A DNA stretch of 64,000 bases, taken from assembly GCF_003231275.1 (NCBI RefSeq), contig NZ_QKVL01000002.1, positions 124,001 to 188,000 of the forward strand, in the 5' to 3' direction. The stretch comes from Pseudomonas huaxiensis. Lineage in GTDB: Bacteria > Pseudomonadota > Gammaproteobacteria > Pseudomonadales > Pseudomonadaceae. Position numbers and translations under genes: made by a program. Below the pieces are notes generated by a model. That model worked only from the letters and a program-made list of their open reading frames with translations. It had not been told where the DNA came from and ran no database searches. Positions 54,745 through 62,825 of the stretch are shown here, piece by piece (the first letter of the stretch is position 1; every line of letters begins with the position of its first letter).

Positions 54745-56064
54745 ATGACAAAAGTAACCTCGTTGCCGGCCGATGATAAATCGTGCGGCTGGTATCACCT
54801 GAGCCCTTCGCGCACACCGCGGCCCGCCCATGTCGGCAACCGCAACGCGCGCTGGGTGGTGCTCGGCGCCGGCTATGTCGGCCTCGCTGCTGCGCGCCAG
54901 TTGGCGCTGAAGTTTCCTGACGAAGAGATCGTCCTGATCGAAGCGCAGGAAGTCGGCTTCGGCACGGCAGGCCGCAACGCCGGCTTCGCCATCGATCTGC
55001 CCCACGATATCGGTGCCGAGGATTACATCGGCGACATCGGTACCGCAAAAATCTCGTTGCGCCTGAACCTCACCGGCCAGAACTACCTCAAGGATCTGGT
55101 GGCCGAGCACAGCATCGACTGCCAGATGAAGTTCTGCGGCAAGTACCAGGCCGCTGTCGAAGAGCGCGGCATCGCCGTCCTCGACGCCTACCGCCGCGGC
55201 CTGGAAAAGCTTGGCCAGCCCTTCGAAGTGATCGAAGGCGCCGACCTGCCGGACCACATTGGCACCGACTTCTACCGCAAGGCCCTGTTCACCCCGGGCA
55301 CCGCCTTGATCCAGCCGTCGGCGCTGGTCAAGGGCCTGGCCGAAAGCCTGCCGTCCAATGTCACGCTGTATGAGTGGACGCCCATCACCGATGTCGAATA
55401 CGGCGCGAAAACCGTATTGCGCCACGCCAACGGCAGCATCACCGCCGACAAGCTGCTGCTGGCCAACAATGCCTTCGGCGGCCACTTCGGCTTCCTCAAG
55501 GGCACCATGCTGCCAGTCTTCACCTACGCCAGCCTGACCCGCCCGATGACGGCCGCGGAACAGGCGCGCCTGGGCGGCAAGCCATACTGGGGCGTGATCC
55601 CCGCCGATCCGTTCGGCACCACAGTGCGCCGCACCCCGGACAACCGGTTGCTGATTCGCAACAGTTTCAGCTTCAACCCCAGTGGTCGCGCCGACAGCAA
55701 GTACCTCGAGCGCTTCATCAGCCGCCACAAGGCCTCATTCGACCGCCGCTTCCCGATGCTTCCGGATGTCGGCATCGAGTACACCTGGGGTGGCGCGCTG
55801 GCGATGTCGCGCAACCACGAAAGTTTCTTCGGCCAACTGGCACCGAACGTCTATGGCGCGCTGTGCTGCAACGGCCTGGGCGTCACCCGTGGCACCGCCA
55901 CCGGCAAATTGCTGGCGGACTGGCTGAGCGGAGAAAGGAGCGACCTGATCGACTTCCTGCTGCGCTCGCCGGGCCCCAACGTCAACCCGCCCCAGCCGTT
56001 CCTGTCGCTGGGCGTGAATGCCAATTTGAAGTGGGGACAAATGCGAGCCGGCAAAGAAAGCTGA
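54745..56064 (+). CDS. FAD-dependent amine/imino-acid oxidoreductase (DAO/PuuB-like)
   Basis: A 439-residue DAO-family flavoenzyme. The FAD-binding dinucleotide fold is VVLGAGYVGLAAARQLAL (about 34-51), followed by EAQEVGFGTAGRNAGF, the form seen in gamma-glutamylputrescine oxidase and related amine oxidases. The C-terminal segment WGGALAMSRNHESFFGQL and NGLGVTRGTATGKLLADW is also family-typical. The start at 54745 has AGG before it. In this cluster it would oxidise an amino or imino acid to an imine for the next enzymes. The substrate is not certain. Confidence 0.85.
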   Translation: MTKVTSLPADDKSCGWYHLSPSRTPRPAHVGNRNARWVVLGAGYVGLAAARQLALKFPDEEIVLIEAQEVGFGTAGRNAGFAIDLPHDIGAEDYIGDIGTAKISLRLNLTGQNYLKDLVAEHSIDCQMKFCGKYQAAVEERGIAVLDAYRRGLEKLGQPFEVIEGADLPDHIGTDFYRKALFTPGTALIQPSALVKGLAESLPSNVTLYEWTPITDVEYGAKTVLRHANGSITADKLLLANNAFGGHFGFLKGTMLPVFTYASLTRPMTAAEQARLGGKPYWGVIPADPFGTTVRRTPDNRLLIRNSFSFNPSGRADSKYLERFISRHKASFDRRFPMLPDVGIEYTWGGALAMSRNHESFFGQLAPNVYGALCCNGLGVTRGTATGKLLADWLSGERSDLIDFLLRSPGPNVNPPQPFLSLGVNANLKWGQMRAGKES

Positions 56065-56253
56065 TTCACCCGAAGTTTCAACGCAGTTCTTAATAACAAT
56101 TGCCGCACTGTCGAAGTGTGGCGATGCGGGTTAGTGCACCCGTAAACAACGTCGCGATGGCCGTTTGCAAGTTCCGGGACTGAAGTCTTTTTTCAGCGCC
56201 GCGGACCCACTCGGCCTCAAGAAACCCGACGCTCGATAATGCAGGAAATAATA

Positions 56254-57582
56254 ATGACAACGCCTACTTGTTCAGTTGAAGACGTTCCACTCAATCGCTT
56301 TCACCAGTTACTCACCGTGCGTTCCGGCGGCGGTTCGTTCGTCGACGGTTATGTGCTCAGCATCATTGGCGTGGCCATGGTGCAGATGTCCGCAGGCCTG
56401 AGCCTCACCGCGTTCTGGCAAGGCATGATCGCCGCCTCGGCGCTGATCGGCATTTTCTTCGGCGGCTTCTTCGGCGGCTGGCTGACCGACCATTTCGGGC
56501 GTAAACGGATTTTCTTCGTCGGCCCGATCCTGTTCATGCTCGGCTCGCTGGTGCAGTTCTGGGTCGAGTCCGGCCCGGAGCTGTTCGCCCTGCGCTTCGT
56601 GATCGGCGTCGCGGTCGGCATCGAATACCCGGTAGCCACCGCGCTGCTGGTGGAATTCCTGCCGAAGAAATACCGCGGCCCGCGCCTGGCTACCCTGACC
56701 ATCCTCTGGTTTGCCGGTGCCGCGTTCGCCTACATCCTCGGTCACTTCATCCTCGCCGCCGGTGGCGAGAACGGCTGGCGCCTGGTGCTGGCAAGTCCGG
56801 TGATCATCGGCGCGATCCTGTTCGCCGTGCGCATGGGTACCCCCGAGTCGCCGCGCTGGCTGCTGAGCAAGCACCGCCCGCAAGAAGCCGAGGCCATCAT
56901 CAAGCAGGTGTACGGCAACGGTTTCTCGCTGAAGAACCTGCCGGAACAGCCCCAGGAGAAAAAGACCTCGCTGCTGAGCCTGCTCAGTTCCGGCTACGGC
57001 AAGCGCATGTTGTTCGTTGCCATGTTCTGGTCCTGCTCGGTGATCCCGGTGTTCGCCGTCTATTCCTTCGCGCCGAAGGTGCTCGAAGCGCTGAACCTCA
57101 AGGGTGACTGGGCGTCCTTCGGCTCGGTGGCGATCACCCTGCTGTTCGTGGTCGGCTGCATCATCGCCACCCGTCTGATCAACAGCATGGGCCGGCGCAG
57201 CATGTTGATCCACAGCTTCCTCTGGTCGGGCCTGGCCCTGCTCGGCCTCGGCGCCTCCCACGACAGCTCGCCGATGGCGGTGCTGGTGCTGTTCGGTGCC
57301 TACGCCCTGTTTATCGGCGGTGCCCAGGTGCTGCAACTGGTCTACCCCAACGAGCTGTTCCCCACCGAGATCCGCGCCAAGGCGGTCGGCATCGGCACCT
57401 CGTTGTCGCGCGTCGGCGCCGCCGTCGGCACCTGGCTGGTACCGATGTCGCTGCAGACCCTGGGCATCGCCCAGACCATGTACGCCGCCGCCATCGTCAC
57501 CCTGATCGGCCTGCTGTTCGCCTGGGCCCTGGCCCCGGAAACCCGTTCCCTGACTCTGCAACAAGCCGCCTCGCTGAACTGA
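56254..57582 (+). CDS. MFS transporter
   Basis: A 442-residue carrier with 12 helices. Conserved loop 2-3 is GGWLTDHFGRKRIFFVGP and loop 8-9 NSMGRRSMLIHS, with RGPRLATL and PNELFPTEIRAKAVGIGTSLSR typical of the sugar/organic-acid porter group. AGGAA lies 6 bases before the ATG at 56254; an ATG at 56239 lacks this. It probably imports the compound processed by the flanking FAD enzyme, DHDPS-family protein and dehydrogenase. Confidence 0.9.
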   Translation: MTTPTCSVEDVPLNRFHQLLTVRSGGGSFVDGYVLSIIGVAMVQMSAGLSLTAFWQGMIAASALIGIFFGGFFGGWLTDHFGRKRIFFVGPILFMLGSLVQFWVESGPELFALRFVIGVAVGIEYPVATALLVEFLPKKYRGPRLATLTILWFAGAAFAYILGHFILAAGGENGWRLVLASPVIIGAILFAVRMGTPESPRWLLSKHRPQEAEAIIKQVYGNGFSLKNLPEQPQEKKTSLLSLLSSGYGKRMLFVAMFWSCSVIPVFAVYSFAPKVLEALNLKGDWASFGSVAITLLFVVGCIIATRLINSMGRRSMLIHSFLWSGLALLGLGASHDSSPMAVLVLFGAYALFIGGAQVLQLVYPNELFPTEIRAKAVGIGTSLSRVGAAVGTWLVPMSLQTLGIAQTMYAAAIVTLIGLLFAWALAPETRSLTLQQAASLN

Positions 57583-57623
57583 GCGCGGCCCGAACCTTCC
57601 TTGCGTCCCACTGGAGAAAACAC

Positions 57624-58526
57624 ATGAAATTCGAAGGCATCTACACCCCCGCAGTCACCCCGCTGAACGCTGACGGCAGCATCGACAAGGCCGGCTTCGC
57701 TGCGGTGCTGGACTACCTGGTGGAATCGAAGATCCACGGCATCATCATCGGCGGCTCCACCGGCGAGTACTATGCCCACACCGCCCAGGAGCGCGTCGAG
57801 CTGGCCGCCCAGGCCAAGGACGTGATCAACGGCCGCATCCCGCTGATCATCGGTACCGGCGCGATCCGCACCGAAGACTCGGTGGCTTACGCCAAACACG
57901 CCAAAGAGATCAAGGCCGACGCGCTGCTGGTGGGCACCCCGCCGTACGCCCTGCCAACCCAGCAGGAAATCGCCGTGCACGTCAAAGCCGTGGACGCCGC
58001 CGCCGACCTGCCGATCATGCTCTACAACTACCCAGGCCGCATGAGCGTAAGCATGGGCCCTGAGTTCTTCGACGCGGTGGCCGACGTCAAGAACATCGTC
58101 GCCATCAAGGAAAGCTCCGGCGGCATGAACCAACTGCACCGCCTGGCCACTAAATACCCGCACATCTCGCTGTCCTGCGGCTGGGATGACCAGGCCCTGG
58201 AGTTCTTCGCCTGGGGCGCGCAAAGCTGGGTCTGCGCCGGTTCCAACTTCATCCCGCGTGAACACGTCGCCCTCTTCGAGGCCTGCGTGATCGAGAAGGA
58301 CTTCGCCAAAGGCCGCCGCATCATGGCGGAAATGATGCCACTGATGGACTTCCTCGAAGGCGGCAAATTCGTCCAGTCGATCAAGCACGGCGTCAGCCTG
58401 AACGGCCTGCGCACCGGCGGCGTTCGCGCTCCGCTGCAAGGCCTGGATGCTGCCGAACAGGCCGCGCTGGCCGATGTGGTCACCACCTTGAAACGCAACA
58501 TCGCCGCTATCGTCGAGGGCAAGTGA
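57624..58526 (+). CDS. DHDPS/NAL family protein
   Basis: A 300-residue class I aldolase-type enzyme. Motifs: TPAVTPLNADGSID, GGSTGEYY (the GGTGE-type pyruvate loop), YNYPGRM (catalytic Tyr) and VAIKESSGGMNQL (Schiff-base Lys). The family covers dihydrodipicolinate synthase, N-acetylneuraminate lyase, keto-deoxy-sugar enzymes and the deaminase of hydroxyproline breakdown. The neighbours fit a catabolic member rather than lysine biosynthesis. It starts 41 bases after the MFS gene and is followed after 1 base by the dehydrogenase. Confidence 0.9.
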   Translation: MKFEGIYTPAVTPLNADGSIDKAGFAAVLDYLVESKIHGIIIGGSTGEYYAHTAQERVELAAQAKDVINGRIPLIIGTGAIRTEDSVAYAKHAKEIKADALLVGTPPYALPTQQEIAVHVKAVDAAADLPIMLYNYPGRMSVSMGPEFFDAVADVKNIVAIKESSGGMNQLHRLATKYPHISLSCGWDDQALEFFAWGAQSWVCAGSNFIPREHVALFEACVIEKDFAKGRRIMAEMMPLMDFLEGGKFVQSIKHGVSLNGLRTGGVRAPLQGLDAAEQAALADVVTTLKRNIAAIVEGK

Positions 58527-58527
58527 A

Positions 58528-60018
58528 ATGACCGACCTCCTGAGCAAGGAACAGTACGTCGCGATCGCCGCCGGCCTGACGCCGCGCAACCAGGCCTTTA
58601 TCGACGGTGAGTTCCGCGACGCCATTGGCGGACGCACCTTCATCACCACCAACCCGGCCACCGGCAAACCACTGGCCGAAGTCGCCGCCTGTGACGTGCA
58701 GGACGTCAACGTCGCCGTTGCCGCGGCCAAGGCCGCCTTCGAAGACGGTCGCTGGAGCGCACTGAGCCCGGGCGCCCGTAAAAAGGTGCTGCTCAAGTTC
58801 GCCCAGTTGCTGGAAGACAACGCCCATGAACTGGCCGTGCTGGAAAGCCTGGACAGCGGCAAGCCGGTCAGCGAATGCCAGAACGTCGACGTGCCGGAAA
58901 CCATCCACACCCTGCGCTGGCACGCCGAGCTGATCGACAAAATCTACGACGCTACCGCGCCGACCGGTTCCGCCGCCGTGACCATGGTGGTGCGCGAAGC
59001 CATCGGCGTGGTCGGCCTGGTTCTGCCGTGGAACTTCCCGCTGCTGATGCTGGCCTGGAAGATCGGCCCGTCGCTGGCCGCCGGTTGTTCCATCGTGGTC
59101 AAGCCGGCCAAGGAAACCACCCTCACCGCCCTGCGCGTCGCCGAACTGGCCCACGCCGCCGGCATCCCGGCCGGTGTTTTCAACATCGTGCCCGGCGGTG
59201 GCCGCGAAGCGGGTGAAGCCATCGGCCGGCACATGGACGTGTCCATGGTCAGCTTCACCGGCTCCACCGACACCGGTCGCCTGTTCCTCAAATACGCCTC
59301 CGAGTCCAACCTCAAGCGCGTGGTGCTGGAACTGGGCGGCAAGAACCCGGCCGTGGTCATGAACGACTGCGAAGACCTCGACGCCGTGGCCCAGTTCGTC
59401 ACTGCCGGCGCCTTCTGGAACATGGGCGAGAACTGCTCGGCCTCCTCGCGCCTGATCGTCCACCAGGACGTCAAGGACGAACTGCTGGGCCTGATCGGCA
59501 AGCACATCAAGGACTGGAAACTGGGCGACCCGCTCGACCCGGAAAACCGCCTCGGCGCCATGGTCAGCAAGGCGCACTTCGAGAAAGTCCGCTCGTACCT
59601 GGAATACGCCGCCGAACAGCAACTCAACGTGGTCCAGGGTGGCGAAACCCAGGACGGCGTGTTCGTGCAGCCGACCATCGTCGACGGCGTCAGCCGCGAC
59701 AGCCGCCTGTTCGTCGAAGAAATCTTCGGCCCGGTGCTGAGCGTGACCAGCTTCGCCACTATCGATGAAGCCATCGAACTGGCCAACGACACCATCTACG
59801 GCCTGGCCGCCTCGGCCTACACCGGCAACCTGCGCAACGCCCTGCGCCTGTCGCGGGAAATCCGCGCCGGCGTGGTCACCGTCAACTGCTTCGGCGAAGG
59901 CGATGCCTCGACGCCGTTCGGAGGCTACAAAGAGTCCGGATTTGGCGGTCGCGACAAGTCCATCTGGGCGCATGATCAGTACACGGAACTGAAGACCATC
60001 TGGATCGACGCTTCGTGA
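58528..60018 (+). CDS. Aldehyde dehydrogenase (PuuC/KauB-like)
   Basis: A 496-residue NAD(P)+-dependent dehydrogenase. Conserved segments: VLPWNFPLLMLAWKIGPSLAAGC (NAD-binding and catalytic Asn), FTGSTDTGR, LELGGKNPAVV (general-base Glu), NMGENCSASSR (nucleophile Cys), and EEIFGPVLSV. It follows the DHDPS-family gene with a 1-base gap, so the two act in sequence. The similarity is to omega-aminoaldehyde dehydrogenases; alpha-ketoglutarate semialdehyde is another possible substrate. Confidence 0.93.
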   Translation: MTDLLSKEQYVAIAAGLTPRNQAFIDGEFRDAIGGRTFITTNPATGKPLAEVAACDVQDVNVAVAAAKAAFEDGRWSALSPGARKKVLLKFAQLLEDNAHELAVLESLDSGKPVSECQNVDVPETIHTLRWHAELIDKIYDATAPTGSAAVTMVVREAIGVVGLVLPWNFPLLMLAWKIGPSLAAGCSIVVKPAKETTLTALRVAELAHAAGIPAGVFNIVPGGGREAGEAIGRHMDVSMVSFTGSTDTGRLFLKYASESNLKRVVLELGGKNPAVVMNDCEDLDAVAQFVTAGAFWNMGENCSASSRLIVHQDVKDELLGLIGKHIKDWKLGDPLDPENRLGAMVSKAHFEKVRSYLEYAAEQQLNVVQGGETQDGVFVQPTIVDGVSRDSRLFVEEIFGPVLSVTSFATIDEAIELANDTIYGLAASAYTGNLRNALRLSREIRAGVVTVNCFGEGDASTPFGGYKESGFGGRDKSIWAHDQYTELKTIWIDAS

Positions 60019-60063
60019 GCTGAAAACGCGGTGCTGTTCTGACGGAGTTCGGCACCACACCCC

Positions 60064-60100
60064 GGCCACCGCCCCACGCAGGCGGTGGCCGACCCCTTTT
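60064..60100 (+). terminator. Intrinsic terminator after the aldehyde dehydrogenase
   Basis: Perfect 10-bp stem GGCCACCGCC / GGCGGTGGCC with a 7-base loop, then GACCCCTTTT. It ends the GntR-controlled operon. Confidence 0.88.
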
Positions 60101-60284
60101 CGGTTTCTGTTTCATCTCGCAGTACGGCGAACAAGCAGCACGGCCCATGCAGGCCACTACAACGCTGCGGCGCTGACGGCTTCCGGTCCCGGAAGACCAC
60201 ACATATTCCTATACCCAAAAACCAGTCCGCACGACCACCGGAGAGTGCTCGCGTGCGCACACTTGCACAGACTTTCTACTGCCC

Positions 60285-61190
60285 ATGCTCGCTTCCAACG
60301 TTTCAACCCAGGGTGCAACCCTGGGGCATCGCAATGCGCTGATCATCGCCCACCTGGCCGCCGTGTTGTTCGGCCTGACCGGCATCCTCGGCCACCTGAT
60401 CGACGCCAGCGCCTCGGTCATCACCTTCGGTCGCGCGGCATTCGCCGTGCTCGCACTGGGCGCCGTGGCGCAATTCCAGCGCCGTGGCGTCTTCCATCAA
60501 CTGAACTGGCGCAAGCTGGCGATGATCGCCCTCAGCGGGGTCATGCTGATGGCTCACTGGGTGACCTTCTTCATCGCCATCAAGGTCGGCGGCGTGGCCG
60601 TCGCGACCCTCGGCTTCGCCAGCTTCCCGGCCTTCATCGCCCTGCTCGACCTGGCGGTTTTCCGCGAACGTATCGGCGCCAGCGAAGGCTTGCTGTTGCT
60701 GCTGGTGAGTGCCGGTCTGGTGCTGGTGGTGCCGTCTTTCGACCTGTTCGATCAGGGCACCATCGGCTTGCTTTGGGGCCTGGCTTCAGGGTTGTCCTTT
60801 GCGTTGCTGGCGATCACCAACCGCCGTGGCCTGCAAGGCATGAACGCGGTGCAAGTGGCCTTCTGGCAAAACATGACCGTCGCCCTGCTGGTCGCCCCGT
60901 TTGCCCTCGACAACATGATGGTCCGCGGCCTGAGCCACAGCGACTGGCTGTACCTGGCGATGCTCGGCGTGTTCTGCACCGGGTTGTCGCAGTACCTGTT
61001 CGTCAAAAGCCTGGAAGGGCTGGAAGCACGCAGCGCGGGAATGATCATCGCCCTCGAGCCGGTCTACGCCATCGCCTGCGCCTGGTGGCTGTTCGGCGAT
61101 CAGCCGTCGCTGCGGATGGTCGCGGGGGCGTCGCTGATCATCCTGGCGACGGTGTTGTCGGCATGGGGCAAGCTGGCCCGGACTGAGTGA
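60285..61190 (+). CDS. EamA/DMT family transporter
   Basis: A 301-residue, 10-helix drug/metabolite transporter with two EamA repeats (about 18-145 and 160-295). Typical segments: FGLTGILGHLI, RAAFAVLALGAVAQF, and the second-repeat ending LEPVYAIACAWWLFGDQP. Such carriers often export amino acids or their derivatives. No strong RBS lies before the ATG at 60285, and a 266-base gap with a terminator separates it from the operon upstream. A role as a safety valve for an intermediate is possible. Confidence 0.88.
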   Translation: MLASNVSTQGATLGHRNALIIAHLAAVLFGLTGILGHLIDASASVITFGRAAFAVLALGAVAQFQRRGVFHQLNWRKLAMIALSGVMLMAHWVTFFIAIKVGGVAVATLGFASFPAFIALLDLAVFRERIGASEGLLLLLVSAGLVLVVPSFDLFDQGTIGLLWGLASGLSFALLAITNRRGLQGMNAVQVAFWQNMTVALLVAPFALDNMMVRGLSHSDWLYLAMLGVFCTGLSQYLFVKSLEGLEARSAGMIIALEPVYAIACAWWLFGDQPSLRMVAGASLIILATVLSAWGKLARTE

Positions 61191-61216
61191 AGGTCAGAGC
61201 CAGCCATCTCCGAACC

Positions 61217-61509
61217 GGTGTGGCTTGCCAGCGATGGACCTCATCGCCGGCAAGCCGGCTCCCACAAGTTCTGAGCCAAACCTTGAAGTTGCGGTCGGCT
61301 CAAAATTTGTGGGAGTTGGCCTTGCCAGCGATGAGGTCGGTACAGGCACCCGTATCGGCTGCAATGGGCCCATCGCCGGCAAGCCGGCTCCCACAAGTTC
61401 TGAGCCAAACCTTGAAGTTGCGGTCGGCTCAAAATTTGTGGGAGCTGGCCTTGCCAGCGATGAGGTCGGTACAGGCACCCGTATCGGCTGCAATGGGCCC
61501 ATCGCCGGC
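61217..61509. repeat. Tandem 129-bp REPIN duplication
   Basis: Two adjacent copies of a 129-bp unit (61242-61370 and 61371-61499), differing at one base in the GGAGTTGGCC/GGAGCTGGCC site, followed by the start of a third (61500-61509). Each unit holds two inverted REP arms (TCGCCGGCAAGCCGGCTC and GTGGGAG..TTGCCAGCGATG). Another truncated arm precedes at 61217. The gap 61191-61555 contains nothing else. Confidence 0.92.
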
Positions 61510-61555
61510 GAGGTATTCGCCGCCCGGTGATGCACCCAGCCCGGAGGGAAAAATC

Positions 61556-62764
61556 TCAGGCGCCGGGAGTCCAGCGCTGCTGCCGGGTACGTACCGACTC
61601 CGCCGACTCGCCTACCAGCTCGGCATAGACGCCCGGCGCGGTGGCGCCTTCGGTGCTGATCAGCAGCACCCGCGAATTGGCGTTCAAGCCAATTTCGGCA
61701 GCCAGGCTCGGCGCCTCGGCCAGACGCTGCAACGCGGCCAGCCCGGCCACCGCCGACTCGCCGGCCTCCAGCGGAATGTCACGGGCGCTGCCAGCGGCGA
61801 GGCGGCCCATGGCCCGTACCGCGTCGCTGTCTTCGATGGTCATGAAGAAATCCACGCCCGGCTGCAGGAATTTCCACGCCAGCGGCGAGGTTTCCCCGCA
61901 GGCAAGACCCGCCATCACCGAGTCCACCGAACCGCTGGCCTTCGCCGCACGCCCGGCCAGGGCGCTTTGGTACAGGCAGTCGGCCTGCTCCGGCTCGACC
62001 ACGACAAAGGTCGGGCGCTGCTCGCCCTGCAACTCCCACAGGTAGCTGGCGATACCCGCTGCCAGGCCACCGACGCCGCCCTGCAGGAACACATGGGTGA
62101 AGCCTTCGGCATGGGCTTCGATGATTTCGGCGGCGATGGTGCCGTAGCCCTGCATCACGTCGCGGGGGATGTCTTCGTAGCCTTCATAAGACGTATCCGA
62201 AACCACCCGCCAGCCGTTGCGATACGCCTGCGCGGCCGCCTCTTCCACCGACTCGTCGTAGTTGCCGCTGATCCGCACGATCTTCGCGCCGTAAGCGGCG
62301 ATGGCCTGTTCCCGTTCGACGCTGACATTGGCGTGCAGCACGATCACGCAGCGGCAGCCGACGCTCTGCGCCGCCGCCGCCAACGCGCGGCCATGGTTGC
62401 CGTCGGTGGCACTGATCACGGTGAAGTCGGCCAGGGCATGGCGGTATTCACCGGCTAGCAGCGCCGGCACGTCGAAGCGCTGCTCGGGAAAACGCCGCAG
62501 GATCAGACGCACCAGGGCGATCGGCGCGCCGAGGGCCTTGAAACTGCCCAGCGCCGAGCGGCGTGATTCGTCCTTGACCCGCAACTGACCCACGCCCAGT
62601 TCGGCGGCCAGGTCCGGCAGCGCGTACAGCGGCGTGGCGCCCCGGTTGAGTCCGGTCCAGTGACTCAGCCATTCGCGGCTTTCCTGAGCGTTGGCGATGT
62701 TCATGATGTTTTTCAGCGCCTCGGGGTATGGCTGGCGAGTGGCATTAGGGTTGGCTAACAGCAT
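61556..62764 (-). CDS. Diaminopropionate ammonia-lyase-like PLP enzyme
   Basis: A 402-residue fold-type-II PLP enzyme of the threonine synthase/DpaL family. The PLP lysine is in ESRRSALGSFKALGAPIAL, the substrate loop in SATDGNHGRALAAAA, and the phosphate-binding Gly-rich turn in QGGVGGLAAGIAS. It would remove ammonia from 2,3-diaminopropionate to give pyruvate. I chose the ATG at 62764 because GGAG lies 9 bases upstream. It precedes no other gene; upstream, 61 bases away, an M20 amidohydrolase is co-oriented. Substrate is inferred from family. Confidence 0.87.
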   Translation of the reverse strand: MLLANPNATRQPYPEALKNIMNIANAQESREWLSHWTGLNRGATPLYALPDLAAELGVGQLRVKDESRRSALGSFKALGAPIALVRLILRRFPEQRFDVPALLAGEYRHALADFTVISATDGNHGRALAAAAQSVGCRCVIVLHANVSVEREQAIAAYGAKIVRISGNYDESVEEAAAQAYRNGWRVVSDTSYEGYEDIPRDVMQGYGTIAAEIIEAHAEGFTHVFLQGGVGGLAAGIASYLWELQGEQRPTFVVVEPEQADCLYQSALAGRAAKASGSVDSVMAGLACGETSPLAWKFLQPGVDFFMTIEDSDAVRAMGRLAAGSARDIPLEAGESAVAGLAALQRLAEAPSLAAEIGLNANSRVLLISTEGATAPGVYAELVGESAESVRTRQQRWTPGA

Positions 62765-62825
62765 GAGGCACATCTCCACATTGCAATTGTCGTCATCTGT
62801 TTTTGCAGGAGGGTTTCGAAACAGC

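Noticed and set aside
57624..58526. Naming the DHDPS-family gene dapA
   Set aside because: Context is catabolic (GntR, FAD oxidase, MFS, aldehyde dehydrogenase) and the family includes several other enzymes.
61187..62458. 423-aa + strand frame spanning the REP repeats and the DpaL-like gene
   Set aside because: Its first part is a translation of the tandem repeat, and the rest is antisense to the real PLP enzyme.
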